39,284 nt of DNA from a virus. Numbering within the stretch: the first letter of the stretch is position 1; every line of letters begins with the position of its first letter. Made by a program: the position numbers and the translations under genes. The notes beneath the pieces were generated by a model that made no database searches, was not told the origin of the DNA, and saw only the letters and a list, made by a program, of their open reading frames with translations. Shown here one piece after another: positions 1-7,702 of the stretch. The stretch is taken from the IMG/VR virus record IMGVR_UViG_3300046492_000179, positions 1 through 39,284 of that record. One strand, given 5' to 3'.

Positions 1-39
1 TACTGAGCACTCGTTACCAACACATCAGGAGTGCTCAAC

Positions 40-219
40 ATGCTGCATGAAATTCAAGTCAACGTGGTCAACGAGTTTGGCCGCAAGCGGATCAAGCCGG
101 TCGACCACAACGCCGAGCTGTTCTGCAAGCTGCTCGGCAGCAAGACGCTGACCGAGGACAACATCGCCATCATCAAGCAGCTCGGGTTCACCGTTACCGT
201 CGTGCCGGAGGAACTGTGA
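40..219 (+). CDS. small hypothetical phage protein (59 aa)
   Basis: Short, fairly polar protein of unknown function, beginning MLHEIQVNVV. I chose the ATG at 40 because an AGGAG ribosome-binding site lies at 27-31 at good spacing; the in-frame GTG at 31 overlaps that site and has none of its own. The stop overlaps the GTG start of the next gene (GTGA), so the two are probably translationally coupled. No known domain recognised. The promoter of this operon must lie before the window. Confidence 0.75.
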   Translation: MLHEIQVNVVNEFGRKRIKPVDHNAELFCKLLGSKTLTEDNIAIIKQLGFTVTVVPEEL

Positions 220-509
220 GCGCCCTGCACGAAGTCAGCGCCCTGTTCACGCCGATGCGGTTAGGCGCATCTGCCTTGGATACGATCATCTTGCGCAACA
301 ATTCGGGCGGATTTTTAGTAAGCAAATGCCCAGCCGCGCCGCAGCTTGCCAAGTTCATCGTGCAAGCCTGCAACAACCACGCCGACTTGGTCGATGGCCT
401 GCAAATCGCTCTCGACCTGATCCAGCAGCTGGAAGGCATGGACAACCGCGCCGAGCCGGCCACCGATGTGAGCCAGCTGCACCGGCTGCTGGCCAAGGTG
501 CAAGCATGA
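216..509 (+). CDS. hypothetical phage protein (97 aa)
   Basis: Unknown small soluble protein, coupled by 4-bp overlaps to both neighbours (GTGA at the start, ATGA at the end). The second half, from about residue 45, is helical and acidic and contains QIALDLIQQLEGMD, consistent with a short coiled coil or helical bundle. No catalytic motif seen. The start is GTG, supported by the overlap with the upstream stop. The coding assignment is fairly secure from the overlapping-stop architecture; no function is proposed. Confidence 0.75.
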   Translation: MSALHEVSALFTPMRLGASALDTIILRNNSGGFLVSKCPAAPQLAKFIVQACNNHADLVDGLQIALDLIQQLEGMDNRAEPATDVSQLHRLLAKVQA

Positions 510-652
510 AGCGCCCACCGCACGTCCCACCTACAACGCCATGGCAGGACTACCAGGCCACCCAGCGCCGCTACAAGTGGATCGAGCGCGCTGCCTACGT
601 GGCCATCGGGCTGGTGCTCGTCGCCATCCTGTTCGGCCAGCTCGGAGCGTAA
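506..652 (+). CDS. small single-pass membrane protein (48 aa)
   Basis: The first ~28 residues are polar (Pro-rich start MKRPPHVPP, then a basic/aromatic stretch). They are followed by one hydrophobic helix, AAYVAIGLVLVAILFGQL, that runs almost to the C-terminus. This predicts a single-span inner-membrane protein with the basic N-terminus in the cytoplasm. The ATG overlaps the upstream stop (ATGA) and the next gene starts 2 nt after this stop. Function unknown; its size would suit a host-takeover or superinfection-exclusion peptide, but nothing specific supports that. Confidence 0.65.
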   Translation: MKRPPHVPPTTPWQDYQATQRRYKWIERAAYVAIGLVLVAILFGQLGA

Positions 653-654
653 CT

Positions 655-936
655 ATGCTGGTTCGCCAAAGCTCTTATGACGCAATGCATGCGCGGGCCA
701 TGATTGCGGAAACGCGATACCGGTCCTTGCTGCGCGAATGGAACCAACTTGTTAGCCAAATCAACAAAAAAGGCGGCGAGCAATTCTTGAGCCACGGCGC
801 CGTTCCTCGCGCCGAGCAATTCAGCAAGGAAGAGATCGCAAAGTTGATTCAGCTTTGCCACCCTGACAAGCACGATGGCAAGCCGATGGCAGTAGAGATA
901 ACCCAGCGCCTACTCGACATGAAGCGCGCGATTTAA
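655..936 (+). CDS. J-domain-like small protein (HPD motif, 93 aa)
   Basis: The C-terminal third contains EEIAKLIQLCHPDKHDG (residues 59-75) followed by a helix EITQRLLDMKR. This resembles helix II, the HPD loop (69-71) and helix III of DnaJ J-domains, where HPD stimulates the ATPase of Hsp70/DnaK. The N-terminal half is a charged helix (residues 10-40) with no recognised domain. Helices I and IV of a full J-domain are not obvious, so this is a reduced or phage-type J-like module. Binding to host DnaK is an inference from the motif. It starts 2 nt after the previous gene. Confidence 0.7.
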   Translation: MLVRQSSYDAMHARAMIAETRYRSLLREWNQLVSQINKKGGEQFLSHGAVPRAEQFSKEEIAKLIQLCHPDKHDGKPMAVEITQRLLDMKRAI

Positions 937-961
937 CCATAACACCACCAAGGGAGAACAC

Positions 962-2440
962 ATGAACGAGAACAACGAACAGCCGGGCATGGCCAGTGCC
1001 GCGCGCCATGGCGGCGATACGAGCGCAATCACGCGCTTTGACTACGACTACGCCGCCGGATTATTCGTCAACAGCGGTGGCGAGTTCGTCAAATTCGCTG
1101 ACGTTGAGCCATTTTTGCGCGCCACTAAGACAGAGAGTGGCGAGGCAGTATGGCAAGAGATGGGGTCTGCTCCGCAGGACGGCAGCGAAATTCTCATTCG
1201 TTTCCCGATGCAGGGTAACGTCAAAAGCCTCGCCAGCTTCAACACGGTGTATAAATACTGGTCGAGCAAGGGCGGCGCGATCTTCCCGGTCGAGCAGAAG
1301 TGCGAATGGACGCATTTGCCTTCCGATGAGGCTGCCGCCCCTGTCCCGCCACTACCCGCACCAGCCGCGCCAAAGGTCGCGCCTGACTTCGTGCCCGATA
1401 CCTCGCAGGAATGGGGCAAGCTGGACGGTGCCGTTGCATGGCACCTAATCGAGCGCCACGCTGACAGCTGGAATGAAGTTGGCAACATGATGGATTCGTG
1501 GCTTGCAGCCCGTGCCGCCGCTCAAGCCGCGCCAGCCACCCCGACCGGAATTCCGGCGATCCTGTTCGACGGCCATGCCGTCTACAAAGAGGTGATGGCG
1601 AACGATCCGAACACGCCGCGCCCGACCGCCGACAACGTCGCCAACGTGCTCGATGCTGTCGTGCGCCTGCTGCGCCGGGAAGCGCCAGCCACCCCGGCAC
1701 CAGCCGCCCCGCAAGCAGTACAGGCACAGCCCGAGCAGACTCAGCAGAGCCATGTAATGCCGCCCTTCGCGGCACCCGCTGGCCAACATGAATGGCACCG
1801 CGTCAGCGAGATCAAGCCGCCCGAAGGGGTCTCGGTTTTGGTTTATTACCCCGCCGATAAGGACGAGCCGTACCGGATTGACGAATGGGACACGCAAGAT
1901 AATCCCGAAAGCTTCGCAGCGGCCAACATGGAGGGCTGGCTGTCGTTCCCCAACGAAGGAATCACACACTGGGCGCACTTGTCGCCGCCGAACGAAGTCA
2001 GCGGCACCCCGGTTCCGCGCGTGGGCGGAAATACGAACGACAGCCGCGCCGATTTGACCGCCCCGAGCAGCACCGAGGCACGCGCTACCGCAGACGAGGA
2101 TGCGCGGGATGCGGAACGGTTCCGTAAAGTCGTGCGCCTGATCGGATACGCCGAGACTGGCACTGCTGAGGGGCCGGTGTGGACGCTGGACTTGCCCCGC
2201 CCTTCCCGCTGGGGCAACACGGACGAGAACTTCGTGGCCGCAATCGACGCTTTGCGCACCACCAGCACCAGCCAGGCACCGGCAAGCGGCACGGAAGGCG
2301 CGATGGTTTGCGCGACATGCGGCGCTGACCGTTCGAAAGAGAAATGCAAGGCCGAACACTGGCAGAAATGCCCGATGGTTGGCGTGGCAGGCGGCACTGC
2401 TGGCACACCGGATGCGGAAGGGGCGCAGCAGCATGGCTAA
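962..2440 (+). CDS. mosaic phage protein with two DUF551-like modules (492 aa)
   Basis: Large accessory protein built of short modules joined by Ala/Pro-rich linkers. Module 1 (about 60-120) reads EMGSAPQDGSEILIRFP and ends near EWTHLP. Module 3 (about 277-345) reads WHRVSEIKPPEGVSVLVYYP and ends near ITHWAHLSPP. Both have the DUF551 layout: an opening Trp or Met, an alternating strand, and a closing H-W or W-x-H-L-P. Between them is a WHLIERHADSW...SWLAARAA module. The C-terminus has DAERFRKVVRLIG and a Cys cluster (CATCGADRSKEKC) that could bind zinc. Good RBS (GGGAGAAC) before the ATG. Role unknown; such mosaics are typical of phage accessory regions. Confidence 0.8.
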   Translation: MNENNEQPGMASAARHGGDTSAITRFDYDYAAGLFVNSGGEFVKFADVEPFLRATKTESGEAVWQEMGSAPQDGSEILIRFPMQGNVKSLASFNTVYKYWSSKGGAIFPVEQKCEWTHLPSDEAAAPVPPLPAPAAPKVAPDFVPDTSQEWGKLDGAVAWHLIERHADSWNEVGNMMDSWLAARAAAQAAPATPTGIPAILFDGHAVYKEVMANDPNTPRPTADNVANVLDAVVRLLRREAPATPAPAAPQAVQAQPEQTQQSHVMPPFAAPAGQHEWHRVSEIKPPEGVSVLVYYPADKDEPYRIDEWDTQDNPESFAAANMEGWLSFPNEGITHWAHLSPPNEVSGTPVPRVGGNTNDSRADLTAPSSTEARATADEDARDAERFRKVVRLIGYAETGTAEGPVWTLDLPRPSRWGNTDENFVAAIDALRTTSTSQAPASGTEGAMVCATCGADRSKEKCKAEHWQKCPMVGVAGGTAGTPDAEGAQQHG

Positions 2441-3335
2441 GCCGCGCCTGAAAGTCAGCTTCAGCGGCGGCAAGACCAGCGGCTACATGGCGAAGCGCAT
2501 CAAGGACGAATGGTCAGACCTGTACGAAATCGTGTTTGTGTTCGCCAACACCGGGCGCGAGGATGAAAAGACCTTGGAATTCGTGGATCGGTGCGACAAG
2601 GAATGGGGCCTTGGCGTCGTATGGCTGGAGGCGCAGGTATTTCACGACGAGGAACGGTCGGCGGGGCATCGCGTGGTCAGCTTCGAGACCGCTTCGCGCA
2701 ACGGCGAGCCGTTCGAGGAAGTGATTAAGAAGTACGGCATTTCCAATTACCAGTTCGAGCCATGCAACCGGGAATTGAAGCTCAACGCCATGAACTCATA
2801 CATGCGCTCGATTGGCTGGGATGACTACCACACGGCCATCGGCATCCGCATCGACGAAAGCCGCAGGGTGTCGGCGCGGGCGGGCCTGAACCAGATTCTG
2901 TATCCACTGGTTGATGTGTGGCCGAGCGACAAGCAAGACGTGGCCGACTTTTGGGAGGCGCAGCCGTTCCAGCTTGGTCTGGATGAGCATTTCGGGAACT
3001 GCGTTACCTGCTTCAAGAAATCCGACCGCAAGCTGTTCAAGGTGTACGCCGAGCGCCCCGAAGCCTTCGAGTGGAATGCCGCGATGGAACGCCAATACGG
3101 CTGGCACGGCGCGCCGCATTACGGCCAGTCGACCGAAGATGGCAAGCCGCGCGTCTGGTTCCGTAGTAACCGCTCGACCGAACAACTGCTAGCGCAGGCC
3201 CGCGAAGCTGGCGTTACGCCTTACATCCCGATCAGGGAAACGCGCTCGCACGCCGCGCGCCAGTTCGGGCTTGACTTTGAATCCGGTGGATGCAGCGAAA
3301 GCTGCGAAGCCTACCCAATGGAGAATGCAGCATGA
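2433..3335 (+). CDS. PP-loop ATP pyrophosphatase, PAPS reductase family (300 aa)
   Basis: Member of the adenine-nucleotide alpha-hydrolase/PAPS reductase superfamily. These enzymes adenylate or reduce a substrate using a pyrophosphate-binding loop. The loop is SFSGGKTSGYM (residues 9-19), followed by FANTGREDEKTLEFV (37-51), as in the family. Cysteine pairs NCVTC (190/193) and GGCSESC (287/291), plus EPCNREL (109-115), could hold a metal or Fe-S cluster. True assimilatory sulfate reduction is unlikely in a phage; related proteins act in tRNA thiolation or DNA phosphorothioation (DndC). No dnd genes are nearby, so the substrate is unknown. The start at 2433 overlaps the previous stop by 8 bp. 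Confidence 0.85.
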   Translation: MAKPRLKVSFSGGKTSGYMAKRIKDEWSDLYEIVFVFANTGREDEKTLEFVDRCDKEWGLGVVWLEAQVFHDEERSAGHRVVSFETASRNGEPFEEVIKKYGISNYQFEPCNRELKLNAMNSYMRSIGWDDYHTAIGIRIDESRRVSARAGLNQILYPLVDVWPSDKQDVADFWEAQPFQLGLDEHFGNCVTCFKKSDRKLFKVYAERPEAFEWNAAMERQYGWHGAPHYGQSTEDGKPRVWFRSNRSTEQLLAQAREAGVTPYIPIRETRSHAARQFGLDFESGGCSESCEAYPMENAA

Positions 3336-3628
3336 CCACCAACACCAAGCGCGGCACCGATGCCGCCCCTACTGCCAGCGCACCTGCAGTGCATCCTGTT
3401 CAGCGCAAGCGCGACTATGACCAAGCATACGCCCCGCAAGTCGTGACGATGCGCGCTTACGCGGTCTACTGCCACGTGTACGCCCCACAAGAAGCGATGG
3501 TCACCGGCGGCTGCCGTGGCGGCTTTTCCGCGGGCGAACTGATCGCCTTCCTGTACGCCTACAGCTTTCCCATGGCCGAGTGGCGCGCCCGCGTCGATGA
3601 AGCTTTCCGTGGCATGAAAGGACTCTGA
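3332..3628 (+). CDS. hypothetical phage protein (98 aa)
   Basis: Unknown protein with a disordered N-terminus containing DAAPTASAP, a segment shared at DNA level with the next gene. A compact C-terminal part (about 35-98) is rich in aromatic residues (YAVYCHVYAPQ; GELIAFLYAYSFPMAEWRARV). The C-terminal helix with AEWRARVDEAF resembles the W-x-A-R-type ends seen in other proteins of this operon. The ATG overlaps the upstream stop (ATGA). No function proposed. Confidence 0.7.
   Translation: MTTNTKRGTDAAPTASAPAVHPVQRKRDYDQAYAPQVVTMRAYAVYCHVYAPQEAMVTGGCRGGFSAGELIAFLYAYSFPMAEWRARVDEAFRGMKGL
3358..3384. repeat. 27-bp direct repeat, copy 1
   Basis: A 27-bp stretch beginning CGATGCCGCCCC is repeated perfectly at 3655-3681. 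Each copy lies near the 5' end of its gene and is read in the same frame as DAAPTASAP. Confidence 0.9.
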
Positions 3629-3631
3629 ACC

Positions 3632-4333
3632 ATGAACGACAAGAACAACGATTTCGATGCCGCCCCTACTGCCAGCGCACCGAGCGGCGAATCTATCGAA
3701 GCGCGCACCGAGCGAATCCGGTTGTCCCATGAGAACGCCGACAGCAAAGGCAAAATCCAACTGCGCCATGAAGTCGAGTGCTTGCTGGCGCACATCGCCT
3801 TGCTCAAATCCGAGCAGCGCGCCCCCGCTATCGGACAGCAGGCGGATCGCGACGAGGACGAGAGCGCAGAGAATTCCTGGCGGCGCTTGGCACTCCAGTT
3901 TGACGGGCACCGCATGCAGGCGCTGGCGCACATTCGGGCGCTGCTGGCAGACTACGCTAAGCACGCCCCGGTAGCATCAGAATTCCTGAGCCTGCCGCCA
4001 CTGAGCGGCGAGGCGGTACTTGTCCAACGAATCTCAGCTATCTCCCACCTCTCCGCAACTAACAGCGGCACCGAAAGCGTGGATACGGACGACTGTGCCG
4101 CATTCTCCGACGCAGTGTTATTCGGCACCGAACCAGCACCGCAAGCTGCGCCCGACGATTTGCTGGGCCTGTTGCGCGAGTTCGTCAGCTACACCTCCGA
4201 CAGCGCCGGCATGTCGGTGGATATCGTGCAGAACGAAGCGAAGTTTGCCGCGTTCATGGACGAGTTGCGCCGGCGCCACGACTCCCTCATCAGCCGTGCG
4301 ACGGCCGCCATCGCCCAGCGAGGTGCTGCATGA
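3632..4333 (+). CDS. hypothetical phage protein (233 aa)
   Basis: Unknown protein. Residues 8-16 repeat the DAAPTASAP linker of the gene before it. A charged helical segment (about 25-75, with LRHEVECLLAHIALLKSEQ) could form a coiled coil. The C-terminal part (about 165-233) contains LLGLLREFVSYTSDSAGM and DELRRRHDSLISRATAAIAQ. An AAAGGA-type RBS precedes the ATG. The stop overlaps the next ATG (ATGA). No catalytic motif recognised. Confidence 0.75.
   Translation: MNDKNNDFDAAPTASAPSGESIEARTERIRLSHENADSKGKIQLRHEVECLLAHIALLKSEQRAPAIGQQADRDEDESAENSWRRLALQFDGHRMQALAHIRALLADYAKHAPVASEFLSLPPLSGEAVLVQRISAISHLSATNSGTESVDTDDCAAFSDAVLFGTEPAPQAAPDDLLGLLREFVSYTSDSAGMSVDIVQNEAKFAAFMDELRRRHDSLISRATAAIAQRGAA
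3655..3681. repeat. 27-bp direct repeat, copy 2
   Basis: Perfect second copy of the 27-bp element at 3358-3384. The offset of 297 bp equals the length of one intervening gene (99 codons), so recombination between the copies would delete that gene and leave an in-frame chimera. Confidence 0.9.
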
Positions 4334-4971
4334 GCGCGCACATCCCGACATGGCAGGAGCGCCGACAAGCTGGGAGTTCGACCGAGCGTGCGATGCTGGA
4401 CCATATTGCCGACCTGCGCGCCCGCATCGCTGAACTGGAAGCGGCCCAGCCTGTTGCATGGGGTGTCGTGCGGAAAGACGGCAAGTTGGTGCATACGGCG
4501 CTGTTCAAGGGCAACTCGGAAAGCTATCTCAGGCACGCCAACGAGAATTGGCTGGAGCACGGCGAAGGCTGCCGCATGGTCGGGCTCACCATTGTTGACG
4601 CCATCCAGCCCACCGGACAGGCGGCCACCACGGCAAGCGCGAGCTACGAATGCAAGTGCGGTAAGGAGTTGAACGTTTGCCTTGCCACGTCTTGCGAACA
4701 TTTCGACCTCGCCCATGACCTGCTCGGCAAAGACGCCATGCTCCTGTGGAAAGAACGCGCGCTGAAAGCAGAGGCAGCCCAGGCAGCGCATGCTGGCGCA
4801 GAGGAAGCGATTTTGACGAGCGCGCAACAGCGGATGTGGACAGCACTCGACCGGAAAGCCTGCCCCGGTGTTTGGATGCAAATTGCCTCCGACGCCGTGC
4901 TCGGCTTCAAAAAAGACAGCTACGGCGATGTCATCCCCGCCGCCCCAGCTACCGAGAAAGGAAAGCCATGA
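4330..4971 (+). CDS. hypothetical phage protein (213 aa)
   Basis: Unknown protein. An N-terminal helix ([20 protein letters not shown], about 21-40) looks like a short coiled coil. It is followed by a compact beta-rich module ([18 protein letters not shown]) resembling substrate-binding or DUF551-like modules of phage accessory proteins. A Cys-rich knuckle ([17 protein letters not shown], about 106-122) could bind zinc. The C-terminal helix carries [16 protein letters not shown]. Both ends overlap neighbours by 4 bp, showing tight operon packing. Confidence 0.75.
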   Translation: MSAHIPTWQERRQAGSSTERAMLDHIADLRARIAELEAAQPVAWGVVRKDGKLVHTALFKGNSESYLRHANENWLEHGEGCRMVGLTIVDAIQPTGQAATTASASYECKCGKELNVCLATSCEHFDLAHDLLGKDAMLLWKERALKAEAAQAAHAGAEEAILTSAQQRMWTALDRKACPGVWMQIASDAVLGFKKDSYGDVIPAAPATEKGKP

Positions 4972-6029
4972 GCAACGAACTGAACCTCGACCAGCTGGAA
5001 GCGCTGGCAAAAGCGGCATCTGAAGCATCCTTAGGAGTTACTGACCGAATCGAGGACTTCATACGAGCCGCTACCCCTGACACCGTGCTCGAACTGATCG
5101 CCATGGCACGCCGCGCCGCGCCTGCTGCCGCTATGGGTGCGGAAGGCGAGGAAGGACTGCCGCCGCTGCCGCGTCCGGCCAAGCATGGCGACCTGCCAAA
5201 GCCGTGGGCATACTACACCGCCGAGCAGATGCGCCAAGCCCAGCGCGAGGCCATCGCAGCAGATCGCGCCCAGCTGCCGGCCGAGCAGCAGGCGCACGTA
5301 GCGCCGCCTGCTGCGGCACCGGCAGGCCAACAGACTCAGCCGCTTTGTGATTCCGCCCTGCGCGCGGAACCGGCGGGCCAACAACATGCCGACTCCGAGG
5401 TTAATCGCGGGCTGAACGATCCACTTTATCGCCAAGCCGTGATGATCGTGCGGGCGAATAACCGCGCGTCTATCTCCCTAGTGCAAAGGCACTTGGCTAT
5501 CGGCTACAACCGTGCTGCGCGACTTCTTGAGGCGATGGAAGCGTGCAGCGTGGTATCGAAGGAAGGCCCAGCCGGCGCGCGGTCAGTTCTTGCCGCTGCG
5601 CTCGATCAATCCGAGGCTGCCCGGTCCCGCGCGGAGGGCGGGAATACGAGCAACGAAGCGGCCACCTACATGACGAACGCGCAAGCAGAGAATTGGGCGT
5701 GGGAGCAGGTCAAGGAACAGGTCGGCACTGACGGATGGACAGTCAGCGATAGCTGTACCTACTACGGCTTCTTCCTATGGGGCTGGCGCTATCGCACGCA
5801 ATACGAACGGCAGCGCAACGTGGTTGCACTTGAGATCAAAGGGCAATCGCTCGCCCCATCAGCCGCACAGGAAGGCAAGCCCTCCAGCATCGTCCTGCCG
5901 ACCACCTTGCAGCGCGACGACACTGAGCATGACGTGGACTACTACCGGGCCGACGAGGTGCATGCAGCAATTGCCGCCGCACAGGAAGGCAAGCAGGCCA
6001 GCGCGCCAGGACAAGGAGAGAGCAAATGA
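4968..6029 (+). CDS. phage protein with stand-alone FtsK gamma domain (353 aa)
   Basis: Residues ~150-210 match the FtsK gamma winged-helix domain, which reads KOPS sequences and steers the FtsK translocase. Diagnostic segments are [32 protein letters not shown] and [11 protein letters not shown], very close to bacterial FtsK C-termini. No ATPase (RecA-like alpha/beta) motor is present. The domain is instead embedded between an N-terminal helical part (4-105, with [20 protein letters not shown]) and a C-terminal aromatic module (about 232-285, [12 protein letters not shown] and [13 protein letters not shown]). It should bind DNA, but whether at KOPS or phage sites is unknown. The ATG overlaps the upstream stop. 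Confidence 0.85.
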   Translation: MSNELNLDQLEALAKAASEASLGVTDRIEDFIRAATPDTVLELIAMARRAAPAAAMGAEGEEGLPPLPRPAKHGDLPKPWAYYTAEQMRQAQREAIAADRAQLPAEQQAHVAPPAAAPAGQQTQPLCDSALRAEPAGQQHADSEVNRGLNDPLYRQAVMIVRANNRASISLVQRHLAIGYNRAARLLEAMEACSVVSKEGPAGARSVLAAALDQSEAARSRAEGGNTSNEAATYMTNAQAENWAWEQVKEQVGTDGWTVSDSCTYYGFFLWGWRYRTQYERQRNVVALEIKGQSLAPSAAQEGKPSSIVLPTTLQRDDTEHDVDYYRADEVHAAIAAAQEGKQASAPGQGESK

Positions 6030-6466
6030 GCACCCGCGACGACAACCAAGCACCATTCGATTGGGCACCTCCAGTAGCTTACGACACGCCACGCGCCACC
6101 CCGCCAGCGCCCAGCACCGCCGAGGTGGACGAGCGCTACGAGTTCGAGCGGCATATGTCGAACCGTGGCGAAGCCGTCAACTACATCGGTGATGGGCTGT
6201 ACTCATCCGGCTTCGTGCAAGACCAATGGGACGCATGGTGCGCCCGCGCCGCTCTCGCAGCCAAGCCAGCCGCCAGCGCGGAACCGGGCCGGGGAGTGGG
6301 TGAGGCGGCGCGGGATGCTGCACGACTCGACAAGTTCATCGACTGGTATCTGCGCGACGGCAAGCGGTCGGAGATCAACCCTGACGGACACATTACGGTC
6401 ACGACCCGCGCGCACATTCTTGCATGGCTCGACCGCGCGCCAGCAGGCGGGAAGGACAGCGCATGA
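6026..6466 (+). CDS. hypothetical phage protein (146 aa)
   Basis: Two short modules joined by an Ala/Pro/Gly linker. Residues ~33-77 contain [15 protein letters not shown] and [13 protein letters not shown], the W-x-A-W-x-A-R-A type module common in phage accessory proteins. Residues ~95-135 contain [17 protein letters not shown] and [11 protein letters not shown], similar in style to the C-terminus of the protein at 962-2440. Function unknown. Start and stop both overlap neighbours (ATGA). Confidence 0.75.
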   Translation: MSTRDDNQAPFDWAPPVAYDTPRATPPAPSTAEVDERYEFERHMSNRGEAVNYIGDGLYSSGFVQDQWDAWCARAALAAKPAASAEPGRGVGEAARDAARLDKFIDWYLRDGKRSEINPDGHITVTTRAHILAWLDRAPAGGKDSA

Positions 6467-6597
6467 ACCGCGCCCCGATCCTGCGCCGTGGCGAGCGCCG
6501 CGCCTTCCACAAGTGGCGCTGGTTCAAGGAGCGCAGAAGCGGCTTTGACCGGCGCCAGCGGGCCGTGCTACCCGGCTGGGCGGATGCCGTTCAGTAG
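6463..6597 (+). CDS. tiny basic protein with RRSGFDRR motif (44 aa)
   Basis: Very basic peptide. The ATG overlaps the previous stop (ATGA) and the frame is open to TAG at 6595. It contains KERRSGFDRRQ, a short Arg-rich motif of the R-R-S-G-x-D-R-R type seen in small phage and bacterial proteins. Its last 30 bp overlap the end of the convergent minus-strand gene, so the plus-strand accessory operon and the late operon collide here; no terminator hairpin is evident between them. Nucleic-acid binding is plausible from the charge only. Confidence 0.55.
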   Translation: MNRAPILRRGERRAFHKWRWFKERRSGFDRRQRAVLPGWADAVQ

Positions 6598-6762
6598 CTG
6601 GTCGCGCTCGGCCTCGTAGCTTTGGGCGCAGGACGTCGCGCACCACAAGGCACCCTTGCCGAGCGGCTCGGCGCAGTAGTGGCAGGCCCGTTTCGGCAGC
6701 AGCGGGGCATGGGCCAGGATCGCGGCCCGGCGCTCGGCGTCGATCTGGGCTAGGGTTTTCAT
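6568..6762 (-). CDS. small Cys-rich putative zinc-binding protein (64 aa)
   Basis: Last gene of the leftward late operon. CHYCAEPLGKGALWCATSC (residues 27-45) has the CxxC...CxxxC spacing of a treble-clef or zinc-ribbon finger. The flanks are helical and charged (QIDAERRAAILAHA; SYEAERDQLL). The ATG overlaps the stop of the upstream gene (ATGA). The 3' end overlaps the convergent gene. Function unknown. Confidence 0.7.
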   Translation of the reverse strand: MKTLAQIDAERRAAILAHAPLLPKRACHYCAEPLGKGALWCATSCAQSYEAERDQLLNGIRPAG

Positions 6763-7283
6763 TTGGCCGGCACCGATTGCGCGAGCAGGTCATTCTTTCG
6801 CCCGCTTTCATGCGTGCTGCCGAAAAAGAAATTGACCACCGCGCCCCATGCGGCGCCGAGCGCGCCCAGCATCAGCAGCAGCGCCTGGTTGTCGGCCGCC
6901 TTCATCACGCCGCACAGCATGCCCGCCAGCACGCCGAAGAAGCCGCAGGTGATCATGATCGCCAGGATCGCGGGAATCCGGCTGCGGGTGGCGCTTTGCA
7001 TCGCGCGCGCGTCCTTGGTGTTGTCGACCGCCAGCGCGGCCAGATGCTCGATGTTGGCATACCCGAGTTCCTGCATCTTGACGGCGAATGCCTGATCCGC
7101 GTTTTTCAGCGCCAGCATCTGTTCCGGCGACACGCCCGCCAAGGCTTGCTTGATGCTCGCTTCGGTCTTGTCGCTCAGCCCGAGCGCATTGGCCAGCGCG
7201 CCGACTGCGGCCCCGCCCAGCGGCCCGGTCAATGCGGTGCCGATCCATGGTGCCACGGTGCCTACCAGTGCTTTCCAGTCCAT
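6759..7283 (-). CDS. holin-like protein, 3TM GTA-type (174 aa)
   Basis: The N-terminal Gly/Ala-rich helix (GPLGGAAVGALANALG) and the amphipathic stretch DKTEASIKQALAGVSPEQML are followed by two strong hydrophobic segments, IPAILAIMITCGFFGVLAGML and ALLLMLGALGAAWGAVVNFFF, with a polar tail. This is the layout of the 'holin of 3TMs, for gene-transfer release' family. It would form membrane lesions that let the lysozyme out. Strong RBS AGGAG before the ATG at 7283. It sits directly after the lysozyme gene. A second holin candidate lies at 7703-7951, so one of the two could be an antiholin. Confidence 0.7.
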   Translation of the reverse strand: MDWKALVGTVAPWIGTALTGPLGGAAVGALANALGLSDKTEASIKQALAGVSPEQMLALKNADQAFAVKMQELGYANIEHLAALAVDNTKDARAMQSATRSRIPAILAIMITCGFFGVLAGMLCGVMKAADNQALLLMLGALGAAWGAVVNFFFGSTHESGRKNDLLAQSVPAK

Positions 7284-7699
7284 CAGAATTCTCCTGTGCG
7301 GATCATGTCGGTGACGCGCTTGGCGCGGTTCGGGGTCTGCCTGGCCCAATCGGAATCGAGCGCCTCCGTGGCGGCTGCGTCCCAGCGCCCGGCCTTGAGC
7401 AGTTCCAGCGTTTTCTTGAAGCCGAGCAGCTTGTCGGTGCCCATCTGGAACATCATGTTGCACAGGGCGTTGGCGCGGGCGTCATTCAGCGTGCGCCACC
7501 ACGGCAATACGCGGTCCAGTTCGGTCTGCGCCTCGTCGATCTTGTAGTCGAGCAGGGCGTCGATGATGTGGCCGGGGATCGGGCAGTCGGAAAAGTTGAA
7601 GCCGACTCCTCCGGTCCACTTGCCCCGCGTGTCGAGATAGATGCGCGACTTGCGCCCCTCGTCGACGGTCAATTGTGCGGCCAGTTTCGCGCGGTCCAT
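7283..7699 (-). CDS. endolysin, T4-type lysozyme (GH24)
   Basis: Muramidase that cleaves the MurNAc-GlcNAc bond of peptidoglycan. The N-terminus VDEGRKSRIYLDTRGKWTGG carries the catalytic triad at E14, D23 and T29, exactly three residues later than E11/D20/T26 of T4 lysozyme. WARQTPNRAKRV near the C-terminus is the usual helix. At 138 aa it is in the short range for the family. There is no signal peptide or SAR helix, so export depends on a holin. SD AAGGA lies upstream. It overlaps the following gene by 1 bp. Confidence 0.92.
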   Translation of the reverse strand: MDRAKLAAQLTVDEGRKSRIYLDTRGKWTGGVGFNFSDCPIPGHIIDALLDYKIDEAQTELDRVLPWWRTLNDARANALCNMMFQMGTDKLLGFKKTLELLKAGRWDAAATEALDSDWARQTPNRAKRVTDMIRTGEF

Positions 7700-7702
7700 G
7701 TA

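Noticed and set aside
2433-3335. Dnd-type phosphorothioation system based on the PP-loop gene
   Set aside because: No dndA, B, D or E partner is found in the window, so the claim would rest on family membership alone.
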